This document shows, piece after piece, positions 33,315 to 40,949 of a stretch of 64,000 nt of DNA (positions within the stretch are counted from its first letter, which is position 1; each line of letters starts with the position of its first letter). The position numbers and the translations under genes are program-made. Source of the DNA: Planctomycetaceae bacterium (GTDB taxonomy: Bacteria > Planctomycetota > Planctomycetia > Pirellulales > Pirellulaceae); NCBI GenBank assembly GCA_020638995.1, contig JACKHM010000006.1, positions 124,001-188,000 of the forward strand, in the 5' to 3' direction. The notes under the pieces are model-generated. The model was not told the DNA's origin. It was given only the letters and a program-made list of their open reading frames with translations, and made no database searches.

Positions 33315-34304
33315 ATGAGTAAGATCCGGTGGGGAGTGATCAGCACAGCCAAGATCGGCACCGAGAAAGTTTTGCCGGCGATGCAAAAGTCGAACTTCTG
33401 CGAGATCACTGCGATCGCGTCACGAAACCTTGAAGCGGCGCGGGCAACTGCCAAACAATTAGGGATCGCGAAGGCGTACGGATCTTACGAGGAACTGCTC
33501 GCCGACGCCGAGATTGACGCCATCTATAACCCACTGCCCAATCACTTGCATGTGCCCTGGTCGATTCGGGCACTGGAAGCCAACAAGCACGTGTTGTGCG
33601 AGAAGCCGATTGGACTATCTTCCGCAGAGGGCCAGCAACTCGTCGATGCCGGAAAACGCCACCCGCATCTGAAGCTTATGGAAGCGTTCATGTACCGTCA
33701 CCATCCCCAGTGGCAACGGGCTCGCCAAATCGTTCGCGAAGGCGGCATTGGTCGGTTGTGTACGATTCAGACCATCTTTTCGTACTTCAACAACGACGGC
33801 AGCAACATCCGCAACATGGCCGATATTGGTGGTGGCGGTTTAATGGACATCGGTTGCTACCCAATCTCTCTGTCGCGTTTCATTTTTGAGTCCGAGCCTG
33901 CTCGCACCTTCGGTATTGTCGAGAATGATCCAAACTTTATGACTGACCGACTGACTTCGGCGATACTTGACTTTGGCAATGGAACGTCGACATTCACTTG
34001 CTCGACGCAAATGGTTCCATGCCAGCGCGTGAATATCTTTGGCGACACGGGACGCATCGAGATCGAGATCCCGTTCAACGCTCCTCCCGACCGGCCCTGC
34101 AAGCTTTGGCACCAACGCGGAACCGAGATCGACGAGGTCATCTTTGACACTTGTAACCAGTACGCTATTCAAGGCGACCTCTTCTCGCAGGCCATACTTA
34201 GCAACACGCCCGTGCCCACGCCTATCGAGGATGCCGTCAGCAATATGGAGGTGGTCGAGGCGATTTTCCGCAGCGCTAATTCCGGCTGCTGGGCGGAAGT
34301 GTAA
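33315..34304 (+). CDS. Gfo/Idh/MocA-family oxidoreductase
   Basis: 329 residues. The N-terminal Rossmann domain starts KIRWGVISTAKIG (GxxxxG-type dinucleotide site) and includes YNPLPNHLHVPWSIRALEAN, KHVLCEKPIG (with the conserved EKP) and the C-terminal MoeA-like sheet domain with GGGGLMDIGCYPISL. These NAD(P)-dependent enzymes oxidise or reduce sugars and cyclitols. The substrate is unknown. The start has AGAGGAAG upstream. It stands alone, with 496 bp before the next gene group. Confidence 0.85.
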   Translation: MSKIRWGVISTAKIGTEKVLPAMQKSNFCEITAIASRNLEAARATAKQLGIAKAYGSYEELLADAEIDAIYNPLPNHLHVPWSIRALEANKHVLCEKPIGLSSAEGQQLVDAGKRHPHLKLMEAFMYRHHPQWQRARQIVREGGIGRLCTIQTIFSYFNNDGSNIRNMADIGGGGLMDIGCYPISLSRFIFESEPARTFGIVENDPNFMTDRLTSAILDFGNGTSTFTCSTQMVPCQRVNIFGDTGRIEIEIPFNAPPDRPCKLWHQRGTEIDEVIFDTCNQYAIQGDLFSQAILSNTPVPTPIEDAVSNMEVVEAIFRSANSGCWAEV

Positions 34305-34800
34305 ATCGGTCGGGAACGCTCGGCCTGAATACTTGCAAGCGAATCGTAGGTAATCTACTCGTGGTACCCGTTCACGATTGTCTGGCAGGCGAATACTGCA
34401 ACTCTTTACCCGGCCTTTGAGAAGCGGACGCGGTTTTGCACGATAACGATGCTGGTCGCCCTACGTAAAGCTCTCGCTTCGCAAACGACCGGTAGTTTCC
34501 CGATTTTGTTATTAGCGACTCGCACGGCGCAGTGGCTTGGTCGAAGCCTTCTTCTGCCCAACCGCGCGAAAGCCCAGTGGCTCATCTTCGGGGAAGCGAA
34601 AACGGTCAAATCGCTGCATTATCTCAGGGCACAGCCCGAATCTGCCGCTCATTGCGAAAGTGTCTGCTGACCGGTAAAATCCCCTGTTCGATGCGGGCGG
34701 CGTGATTGGGCTTCTGTTAGGAAGTGCCTCATTTCTCGCCCCTAGCTTGCTGTTCGAACAGACCTTTCTCCCACTCCCCTGACCTTACACAGACAGCCCT
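34305..34800. other. Intergenic stretch (496 bp)
   Basis: No frame on either strand looks protein-like. It separates the Gfo/Idh/MocA gene from the sugar-acid group and probably holds the promoter of the kinase gene. No clear terminator hairpin with T-tract was seen. Confidence 0.4.
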
Positions 34801-35892
34801 ATGACGAAATCCGACATCGGTCTTACGATTTCCCAACAAGGTGACTTAGACTTCGTAGCTCTCGGCGCGCTGGTTCACCGTCTGGATCCCGGGATCATAC
34901 CTTTCCACAAAGCGACAGAGTGCCAAATTCACGTCAGTGGTGGCGAATTCAATGTTGCAGCAAATCTTTCGAATTGTTTTGGGCTGAAGACAGGCATCGC
35001 CGCCGCAATGGTTGATTATCCTATCGGTGCGTTGATTAGCGAACGCGTCCGCGCGATGGGGGTGAAGCCGTTTTTCAAGAACTTTACCCACAACGGCGTC
35101 AACGGCCCCAACATGGCGACCGTGTTCAGCGATCGTGGGCACGGCGTCCGTGCTCCCGTCGTATTCTATAACCGCTCCAACGAAGCGGCGGCGCAGTTGA
35201 AGCCCGGTGACATCAAGTGGGACGAAGTGTTTGCGGGTGGCGTCCGCTGGTTTCACAGTGGAGGTATTTTTTCGGCGCTTTCGGCCACAACTCCCGAAGT
35301 CATCATTGAAGGCATGCAAGCTGCAAAGGCTGCGGGCGCAGTCGTTTCGTTTGACCTGAACTTTCGCGAGAAACTGTGGGCCATCTCCGGCGGATTGGAA
35401 ACCGCGCAAGACACAATTGGACGCATTATGGCACATGTCGATGTGATCGTGGGCAACGAAGAAGATCTTCAAAAAGGACTGGGCGTGCCGGGGCCGGAAG
35501 TCGCCTCGGAATCGAAGCTCGATCCTTCGACCTTCTTTGGAATGATCGACCGCGTGACTGAGAAGCTACCGCACGTCAAGGTCGTCGCAACAACCTTACG
35601 AGAGGTGCATACAACCAACAACCACAGCTGGAGTGCTGTTGCGTGGGTCAATGGCGAGACACATGTCGCCCCCACGTGCGAGTTGAATGTTCTAGATCGC
35701 GTTGGTGGTGGTGATGGCTTTGCGGCCGGGTTCTTCTACGGAATACTCACGGGTGCGTCAGCCGAGGAGGCTGTGCGACTTGGTTGGGCGCATGGAGCGC
35801 TGCTGACAACATTCCCTGGCGACACCACGATGGCGACTCTGGATCAAGTTAAGGCGTTCGCCAAAGGCGGTTCGGCGCGAATCCAACGGTGA
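34801..35892 (+). CDS. PfkB-family sugar kinase (KDG kinase-like)
   Basis: 363 residues. The PfkB signatures are visible: the N-terminal GG pattern (HVSGGEFNVAANLSNCFG, ~49-66), a ribokinase-type core (VVSFDLNFREKLW), and the C-terminal active-site DRVGGGDGFAAGFFYG with Asp305 as catalytic base (DR-x-G-GGD instead of DTxGAGD). The DRVGGGD variant occurs in 2-keto-3-deoxygluconate kinases, and downstream genes encode 6-phosphogluconate dehydrogenase and an SDR, so a role in sugar-acid breakdown (KDG to KDPG) is the preferred reading. Other sugar kinases of this family are possible. The sugar specificity cannot be read directly. Confidence 0.7.
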   Translation: MTKSDIGLTISQQGDLDFVALGALVHRLDPGIIPFHKATECQIHVSGGEFNVAANLSNCFGLKTGIAAAMVDYPIGALISERVRAMGVKPFFKNFTHNGVNGPNMATVFSDRGHGVRAPVVFYNRSNEAAAQLKPGDIKWDEVFAGGVRWFHSGGIFSALSATTPEVIIEGMQAAKAAGAVVSFDLNFREKLWAISGGLETAQDTIGRIMAHVDVIVGNEEDLQKGLGVPGPEVASESKLDPSTFFGMIDRVTEKLPHVKVVATTLREVHTTNNHSWSAVAWVNGETHVAPTCELNVLDRVGGGDGFAAGFFYGILTGASAEEAVRLGWAHGALLTTFPGDTTMATLDQVKAFAKGGSARIQR

Positions 35893-35950
35893 AACGAACA
35901 GGACCGACTACCAGCGACCAGCAATATTTAGAGGTGAGGGTACTGAAGGC

Positions 35951-37462
35951 ATGAGCGATCTGTGTGATTTCGGGCTGATTGGGCTCGCCGTGATGGGCGA
36001 GAATCTGGCATTGAATGTCGAGAGCCGCGGCTACAAGGTGGCGGTCTTCAATCGAACGACGGAAAAGGTCGACGAGTTCATAAATGGTCGGGCTGCGGGC
36101 AAGAACTTCGTCGGCTGTCATAGCGTTGAGGACATGATCAAAAACCTTGCGCGTCCTCGCAAAGTCATGATGCTGGTGAAGGCAGGACCGGCGGTGGATA
36201 CGTTAATCGAGCAGATTCTCCCTCTGCTGGAGCCCGGCGATATCATCATTGATGGCGGTAATACGCACTTCTCCGATACAGAACGACGGACGCGATACGT
36301 CGAGGAGAAGGGGTTTCTTTACGTCGGTTCGGGTGTTTCCGGTGGAGAAGAAGGTGCGTTAAAGGGCCCCAGTTTGATGCCCGGTGGCAGCTATGCTGCG
36401 TGGGAGCACATCAAGCCGATCTTCCAGGCCATTTCCGCGAAAGTCGGGCCAAATGGCGATATCCCGTGCTGCGAGTGGGTCGGCCCCCGCGGGTCGGGCC
36501 ACTACGTGAAGATGGTTCACAATGGCATCGAGTACGGCGACATGCAGCTGATTTGCGAAGCCTATCTCGTGCTGCAAGACGCTCTCGGGTTGTGCAACGA
36601 TGAACTTTACGATGTCTTCGATGAATGGAACCGCGGTGAGCTTCAAAGCTACTTGATCGAGATCTCGCGCGACATCTTTAGCGTCAAGGACGACCTTGCC
36701 GATGGCTACATGGTCGACAAGATCCTCGATGTCGCCGGGGCAAAGGGCACCGGCAAATGGATGAGCCAGCTGGCGCTCGACCTGGGCGTTCCCAGCACAC
36801 TGGTCACTGCGGCCGTGTATGCTCGCGGCCTTTCTGCTCAAAAGTCATCACGCGTCAAAGCGAGTAAAGTTCTGCGCGGCCCGATGGACCGCGTGCCCGG
36901 CGACGCGGAAACACTCGACTTCGATGGCGAATTGAGCGAAGCGATGCGGATGGCGGCAGATCCGAAGCTGAAAAAGGACTTCATAGAATCTATCCGCTTG
37001 GCGTTATATGCGTCGAAGATTTGCAGCTACGCACAAGGCTTTGTTCAGTTACAAGCCGCCGCTGCTGAGCATGATTGGGAACTGGATTACGGCCAGTGCG
37101 CTATGCTATGGCGCGGCGGGTGCATTATCCGCGCACAATTCCTTGATCGCATTACGGAAGCGTTCAAAGAGAACCCAAGCTTAGAGAATCTCTTGCTTGC
37201 ACCTTACTTTACCGAAGCCGTGCATAGGGCTCAATTCTCATGGCGGCGCGTCGTCACCGTTGCGACGCAAATGGGCTTGCCGGTTCCGGCATTTAGTACC
37301 GCTCTGGGATACTACGACAGCTACCGCCGCGCGTCGTTGCCAGCAAACCTGCTGCAAGCTCAACGCGATTACTTTGGCGCACACACTTATCAGCGGATTG
37401 ATCGTGAAGGGACTTTTCATACCGATTGGTTGTCGCTCCGTAAGCCGCCGAGTGCATCGTAG
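35951..37462 (+). CDS. gnd: 6-phosphogluconate dehydrogenase (decarboxylating)
   Basis: 503 residues. The N-terminal Rossmann site is GLIGLAVMGENLALNVESRG (8-27), as in Gnd. The pattern IIDGGNTHFSDTERR, GSGVSGGEEGALKGPSLMPG and KMVHNGIEYGDMQLICEAY contains the substrate and catalytic residues (the Ser-Gly-Gly-Glu loop, Lys and Asn of HNGIEY). The C-terminal helical domain ends with the YFGAHTYQRID stretch. It oxidises and decarboxylates 6-phosphogluconate to ribulose 5-phosphate with NADP or NAD. Size fits the long (about 470-500) class. It lies between a PfkB kinase and an SDR gene on the same strand. Confidence 0.95.
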   Translation: MSDLCDFGLIGLAVMGENLALNVESRGYKVAVFNRTTEKVDEFINGRAAGKNFVGCHSVEDMIKNLARPRKVMMLVKAGPAVDTLIEQILPLLEPGDIIIDGGNTHFSDTERRTRYVEEKGFLYVGSGVSGGEEGALKGPSLMPGGSYAAWEHIKPIFQAISAKVGPNGDIPCCEWVGPRGSGHYVKMVHNGIEYGDMQLICEAYLVLQDALGLCNDELYDVFDEWNRGELQSYLIEISRDIFSVKDDLADGYMVDKILDVAGAKGTGKWMSQLALDLGVPSTLVTAAVYARGLSAQKSSRVKASKVLRGPMDRVPGDAETLDFDGELSEAMRMAADPKLKKDFIESIRLALYASKICSYAQGFVQLQAAAAEHDWELDYGQCAMLWRGGCIIRAQFLDRITEAFKENPSLENLLLAPYFTEAVHRAQFSWRRVVTVATQMGLPVPAFSTALGYYDSYRRASLPANLLQAQRDYFGAHTYQRIDREGTFHTDWLSLRKPPSAS

Positions 37463-37464
37463 TG

Positions 37465-37494
37465 GGTGTGAGTCGCCGCCTGCTTTCTCACACC
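37465..37494. terminator. Hairpin after gnd (weak terminator candidate)
   Basis: GGTGTGAG and CTCACACC form an 8-bp stem with a 14-base loop just after the stop. There is no proper T-tract, so at best it is a weak terminator or an RNA end-protecting hairpin. Confidence 0.3.
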
Positions 37495-37538
37495 TTGCAT
37501 GAACTCGTTCAGCCCTATCTGTCACCGAAGAAAGTCAC

Positions 37539-38327
37539 ATGATGTCCTCTGAATATCTCCAACAATTGTTCAGTCTCGATGGTCAAGTAGCGGTCGTCAT
37601 CGGAGGTACCGGTGTGCTCGGCGGAGCATTGTGTGATGGCCTGGCGGGTGCGGGTGCTCACGTCGTAGTATCAGGGCGAAGCGAAGAGCGAGGGGGGCAG
37701 CGTGTGGATGCAATTGTTGCCGCCGGCGGGACGGCGTCGTTCAAAGCCGTGGACGGTACGAGTCGAGAGTCGATTGTCGCCTTGCGAGACGCGATCTTGG
37801 CGGATCATGGCCGAATTGACGTCGTCGTCAACTGTGCCGGCGTCAACTCGGCAACGCCCTACGAAGAAATCACAGATGAAGACTGGCATCGCATCTTGGA
37901 TGGCAATCTATTCGCGACGCATTTGGCCTGCCAGATTCTTGCGCCGGCAATGGCGGCACAGGAAACAGGCGGTTCGATCATCAATATTGGCAGCGTCACG
38001 TCGCATCTCCCTTTGTCTCGCGTTTTTGCCTACTCCGCCTCCAAGGCTGCTGTAGTCAACCTCACCCAGAATGTTGCCCGCGAGTATGCCACCAAGGGTG
38101 TGCGAGTGAACGCCATCTGTCCCGGCTTCTTCCCGGCAGAGCAGAATCGCAAAATTCTGGACAAGACGCGCGTTGCAAATATCCTCGGCCAGACACCCAT
38201 GGCGCGCTTTGGCGAACCAGAAGAGCTGATTGGTGCCGCGGTGCTGCTCGCGTCACGAAAGGCAGGTTCCTTCATAACGGGAGCCGCTTACTATGTCGAC
38301 GGTGGCTTCACTGCAATGCGATTCTAA
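37539..38327 (+). CDS. SDR-family oxidoreductase (sugar-acid type)
   Basis: 262 residues, classical short-chain dehydrogenase: the dinucleotide-binding motif is IGGTGVLGG (21-29, usual TGxxxGxG), the NNAG-equivalent is VVNCAGVNSA, the catalytic pair is YSASK (Tyr165, Lys169), and the end is GxxYYVDGGFTAM. The overall pattern is near D-mannonate oxidoreductase or gluconate 5-dehydrogenase. In context with a PfkB kinase and Gnd, a sugar-acid substrate is inferred. Two ATG codons begin the frame (37539 and 37542); both give nearly the same protein. Confidence 0.8.
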   Translation: MMSSEYLQQLFSLDGQVAVVIGGTGVLGGALCDGLAGAGAHVVVSGRSEERGGQRVDAIVAAGGTASFKAVDGTSRESIVALRDAILADHGRIDVVVNCAGVNSATPYEEITDEDWHRILDGNLFATHLACQILAPAMAAQETGGSIINIGSVTSHLPLSRVFAYSASKAAVVNLTQNVAREYATKGVRVNAICPGFFPAEQNRKILDKTRVANILGQTPMARFGEPEELIGAAVLLASRKAGSFITGAAYYVDGGFTAMRF

Positions 38328-38477
38328 CTGCGCGGTCAGCCCTGAACGCGGCAGGGAGAGTCCGGAGAGTAATGCTTCCGATCTGATTGCGTGGCTGAGA
38401 AACATTCAATCTATGGGACTGTCCACCGGGCAGCGTGCTCGGTGAGTGCGAAACAGATGCAATCCACTTCGATCCGC

Positions 38478-39821
38478 TTATAAGCCGGCGAAGTAGTTGT
38501 AAATTGCCACGTCGATATTGGTTTCCGTCAGCACGAATGCCTGTTCGTGAAACTCGCAGAGGTTCTTCACCTGGAGCAAAACGTCGCGCGCGTGACAGAA
38601 TCTGAGGGATCGCCCTGGAGCGCGATAGTGCTTGTTCAGTAAGTAGTCGACGATCTTTGGATCAAAGCTGAACCCCATCTGCGTCGCCGTCCTGCAGAAT
38701 AAAGCGCGAAAGTCGGCTTCGCTGGGATCGAACACCTCGACCTTGTAGGGAATACGCCGGAGAAACGCTTCGTCGACGATTTTTGTTGGATCTAGATTCG
38801 TTGAGAATACGAGCAATTGAGCAAACGGGACTTCGATTTGCCGACCGGAGGGGAGCGAAAGATAGTCGTGGCCTTTCTCCAGTGGCACAATCCAGCGATT
38901 CAGCAACTCTGTGGTCGTGATTCGTTGACGCCCAAAGTCATCGATCACCAGGGCTCCGCCGTTGCTTTTCATCTGTAGAGGTGCTTCGTTGATACCGGTC
39001 GCCGGGTTTCGATTGCACTCTAACATTTCAAGTGTCAGTTCACCGCCGGTAACGACGGTTGGACGTTTGATTAACACCCAGCGTTGGTCAACGCGGTTGG
39101 CAACGTCGAAGTCGTCATCCTCGGCTTCGTAGTGAACGGCTTCGTGAGTACTTGGGTCGTAGAGTCGAATGATCTCGTCGGTTACTGTGATCGTGCGGGG
39201 AATCCATACGTACTCGCTGACCGCTCGGATGACGCGCTCCGCTATGCTGGTCTTGCCGTTACCGGGCTGACCATACAGGAACAGAGCCCGCCCGGCGTTC
39301 ACGGCTTGCCCAATTTGGCTGACAACGGCGGGCGGAAGCTGTAACTCGGCAAACGCACGTTTGAGGTCGGTGAGGCGAGGCTTCGACTTCTCGATCGACT
39401 GTTTCCACACACTCTCGACATAATCCTCTAGGTTGACCGGAGCCGCACCAAAGAACGTACAGCGTTCGTTGCGTTGTCGCGCGCGCATGAGTCCTGTGTC
39501 AGTCAACTCGTAGAGATAGTCGTTCATCGGCGCCGAATCACGATACGTCACTAGCATTTGAGACTTGAGTTCTAACAATACCGGGCAGATCAATCCAAAC
39601 GGAAGTTTGATCTGACTTGCGATGTGGCGCCCCGCAGCACTACCTCGGTTTAACAGGAACTTCAGGATCAGTCCCTCGATCTCGGCAAAGTTAAGCCCTG
39701 CTGCTTCGATACTTTGCGGCTCGGATGGAAAAAATCCATGCGTTTCCGAGCGCGACGGACGGCGCGGTAGCGGCGCGACGGCGGCTTTGATCGGTTCTCT
39801 CGATAGTGCGACTGTTTGCAT
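38478..39821 (-). CDS. AAA+ ATPase with N-terminal winged-helix region
   Basis: About 447 residues. Residues ~45-145 contain a helical/winged region (LNFAEIEGLILKFLLNRGSA, HIASQIKLPFGLICPVLLEL) resembling a winged helix. The ATPase domain has Walker A LFLYGQPGNGKTSIAERVIR, Walker B ALVIDDFGRQ, sensor-type FSTNLDPTKIVDEAFLRRIP and a C-terminal lid. The DDF-Walker B and the sensor order resemble chaperone-like MoxR or secretion ATPases. Function unknown. The start is uncertain: upstream in-frame ATGs at 39890 and 39911 exist without protein-like sequence or a ribosome site, so 39821 was preferred. Divergently transcribed from the ABC transporter operon. Confidence 0.7.
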   Translation of the reverse strand: MQTVALSREPIKAAVAPLPRRPSRSETHGFFPSEPQSIEAAGLNFAEIEGLILKFLLNRGSAAGRHIASQIKLPFGLICPVLLELKSQMLVTYRDSAPMNDYLYELTDTGLMRARQRNERCTFFGAAPVNLEDYVESVWKQSIEKSKPRLTDLKRAFAELQLPPAVVSQIGQAVNAGRALFLYGQPGNGKTSIAERVIRAVSEYVWIPRTITVTDEIIRLYDPSTHEAVHYEAEDDDFDVANRVDQRWVLIKRPTVVTGGELTLEMLECNRNPATGINEAPLQMKSNGGALVIDDFGRQRITTTELLNRWIVPLEKGHDYLSLPSGRQIEVPFAQLLVFSTNLDPTKIVDEAFLRRIPYKVEVFDPSEADFRALFCRTATQMGFSFDPKIVDYLLNKHYRAPGRSLRFCHARDVLLQVKNLCEFHEQAFVLTETNIDVAIYNYFAGL

Positions 39822-40124
39822 GGCAAACCCTGTTCTGAGAAAATCATCGGCGAGTCCAAAGTAGGAACATGTAAGTCTAGGTTGCGACATGCCCAGTTCA
39901 CTGGAATCCAACTTTGGGAGTCTTTGGAAACACAGCTCAAGACGACAGGCCCCTGCGATGCAACCGACGCGATCGGTACGACCGGAACTCGGTTTTCAAC
40001 AGCCCTGCGATGATATGCAGATTGCATGTTCTCACTCGTCGCGCGTAAGGTTACCCTGGTGCTTATCCAGGACACCCATTTCTTCTCATTGCCCGGTTAC
40101 GTGGCCTTTCGATTGGCAGGCGTC
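39822..40124. other. Divergent promoter region (303 bp)
   Basis: It separates the AAA+ gene (minus) from the ABC transporter operon (plus). Longer start choices of either gene would eat into it, but the sequence there is not protein-like. No clear -10/-35 pair or operator palindrome stands out. Confidence 0.4.
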
Positions 40125-40895
40125 ATGATCCACGTCCGCGAACTTACAAAAACTTACGCCGATCTTCGACGCGGTAGCTTCACGGCGGTGGATTGCATTT
40201 CGTTCGATGCGTCACCGGGCCAGATCTACGGTTTGCTCGGTCCAAACGGCGCCGGGAAGACGACTGCGTTGCGCATCCTGAGCACGATGTTGCAGCCCTC
40301 TTCGGGCAAGGCAACGATCAACGGGTACGATGTTCTTACTGAGCCAGCCTTGGTCCGCCGCCAGATCGGCTACGTATCAATGAACACCGCGGTTTACGAT
40401 CGCATGACGGCCTGGGAAATGGTCGAGTATTTTGGGCGGTTATACGGAATTGAAACCGAGGAACTTCGCGATCGTATGGAGACAATCTTCGCACGTCTCC
40501 AGATGAATGAGATACGGAATCTGCTCGGTGCAAAAATGTCGACCGGTATGAAGCAGAAGGTCTCCATCGCGCGAGCGATCGTTCACGACCCGCCGGTGCT
40601 TATCTTTGATGAAGCAACCTCGGGGCTCGACGTTCTCGTCGCGAGAGCTTTGCTAAAAACCGTTGCGGAACTACGGGAGCAAGGCAAGTGCATCGTCTTT
40701 TCGACGCACATCATGCGGGAAGTCGAACGGCTTTGCGACCGAATCGCAATTCTGCATCGTGGTCATATTTTGGCGGAAGGAACACTAGGCGAGTTGGCTG
40801 ACCGTCACCAGGAACCAGACCTTGAAGAACTGTTCTTTCGACTGATTTCAGAGCATGACAGCAAGCAAACCGACCAGCTTGCGACGCCAGTGTAA
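40125..40895 (+). CDS. ABC-type ATP-binding protein (NatA-like)
   Basis: 256 residues. Walker A is GLLGPNGAGKTT (37-48), the Q loop is RRQIGYVSMNTAVYDRMT, the ABC signature is MSTGMKQKVSIARA, Walker B is PPVLIFDEATSGLD, and the H loop is FSTHIM. The ATP-binding subunit of an ABC-2-type exporter resembling NatA (sodium extrusion) and DR-type antibiotic exporters. ATG at 40125 was chosen because upstream residues are not protein-like and MIHVRELTKTY is the standard family start. The permease gene follows 54 bp downstream and is surely its partner. Confidence 0.88.
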   Translation: MIHVRELTKTYADLRRGSFTAVDCISFDASPGQIYGLLGPNGAGKTTALRILSTMLQPSSGKATINGYDVLTEPALVRRQIGYVSMNTAVYDRMTAWEMVEYFGRLYGIETEELRDRMETIFARLQMNEIRNLLGAKMSTGMKQKVSIARAIVHDPPVLIFDEATSGLDVLVARALLKTVAELREQGKCIVFSTHIMREVERLCDRIAILHRGHILAEGTLGELADRHQEPDLEELFFRLISEHDSKQTDQLATPV

Positions 40896-40949
40896 CGAGT
40901 TGAACTAGCTTTGCCGGGGCGGCAAAGATCGCACAAGGATTTAACCTTT

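Noticed and set aside
34449..34670. A 73-codon plus-strand frame before the PfkB kinase gene.
   Set aside because: Codon quality is poor and no ribosome site is seen; composition resembles random open sequence.
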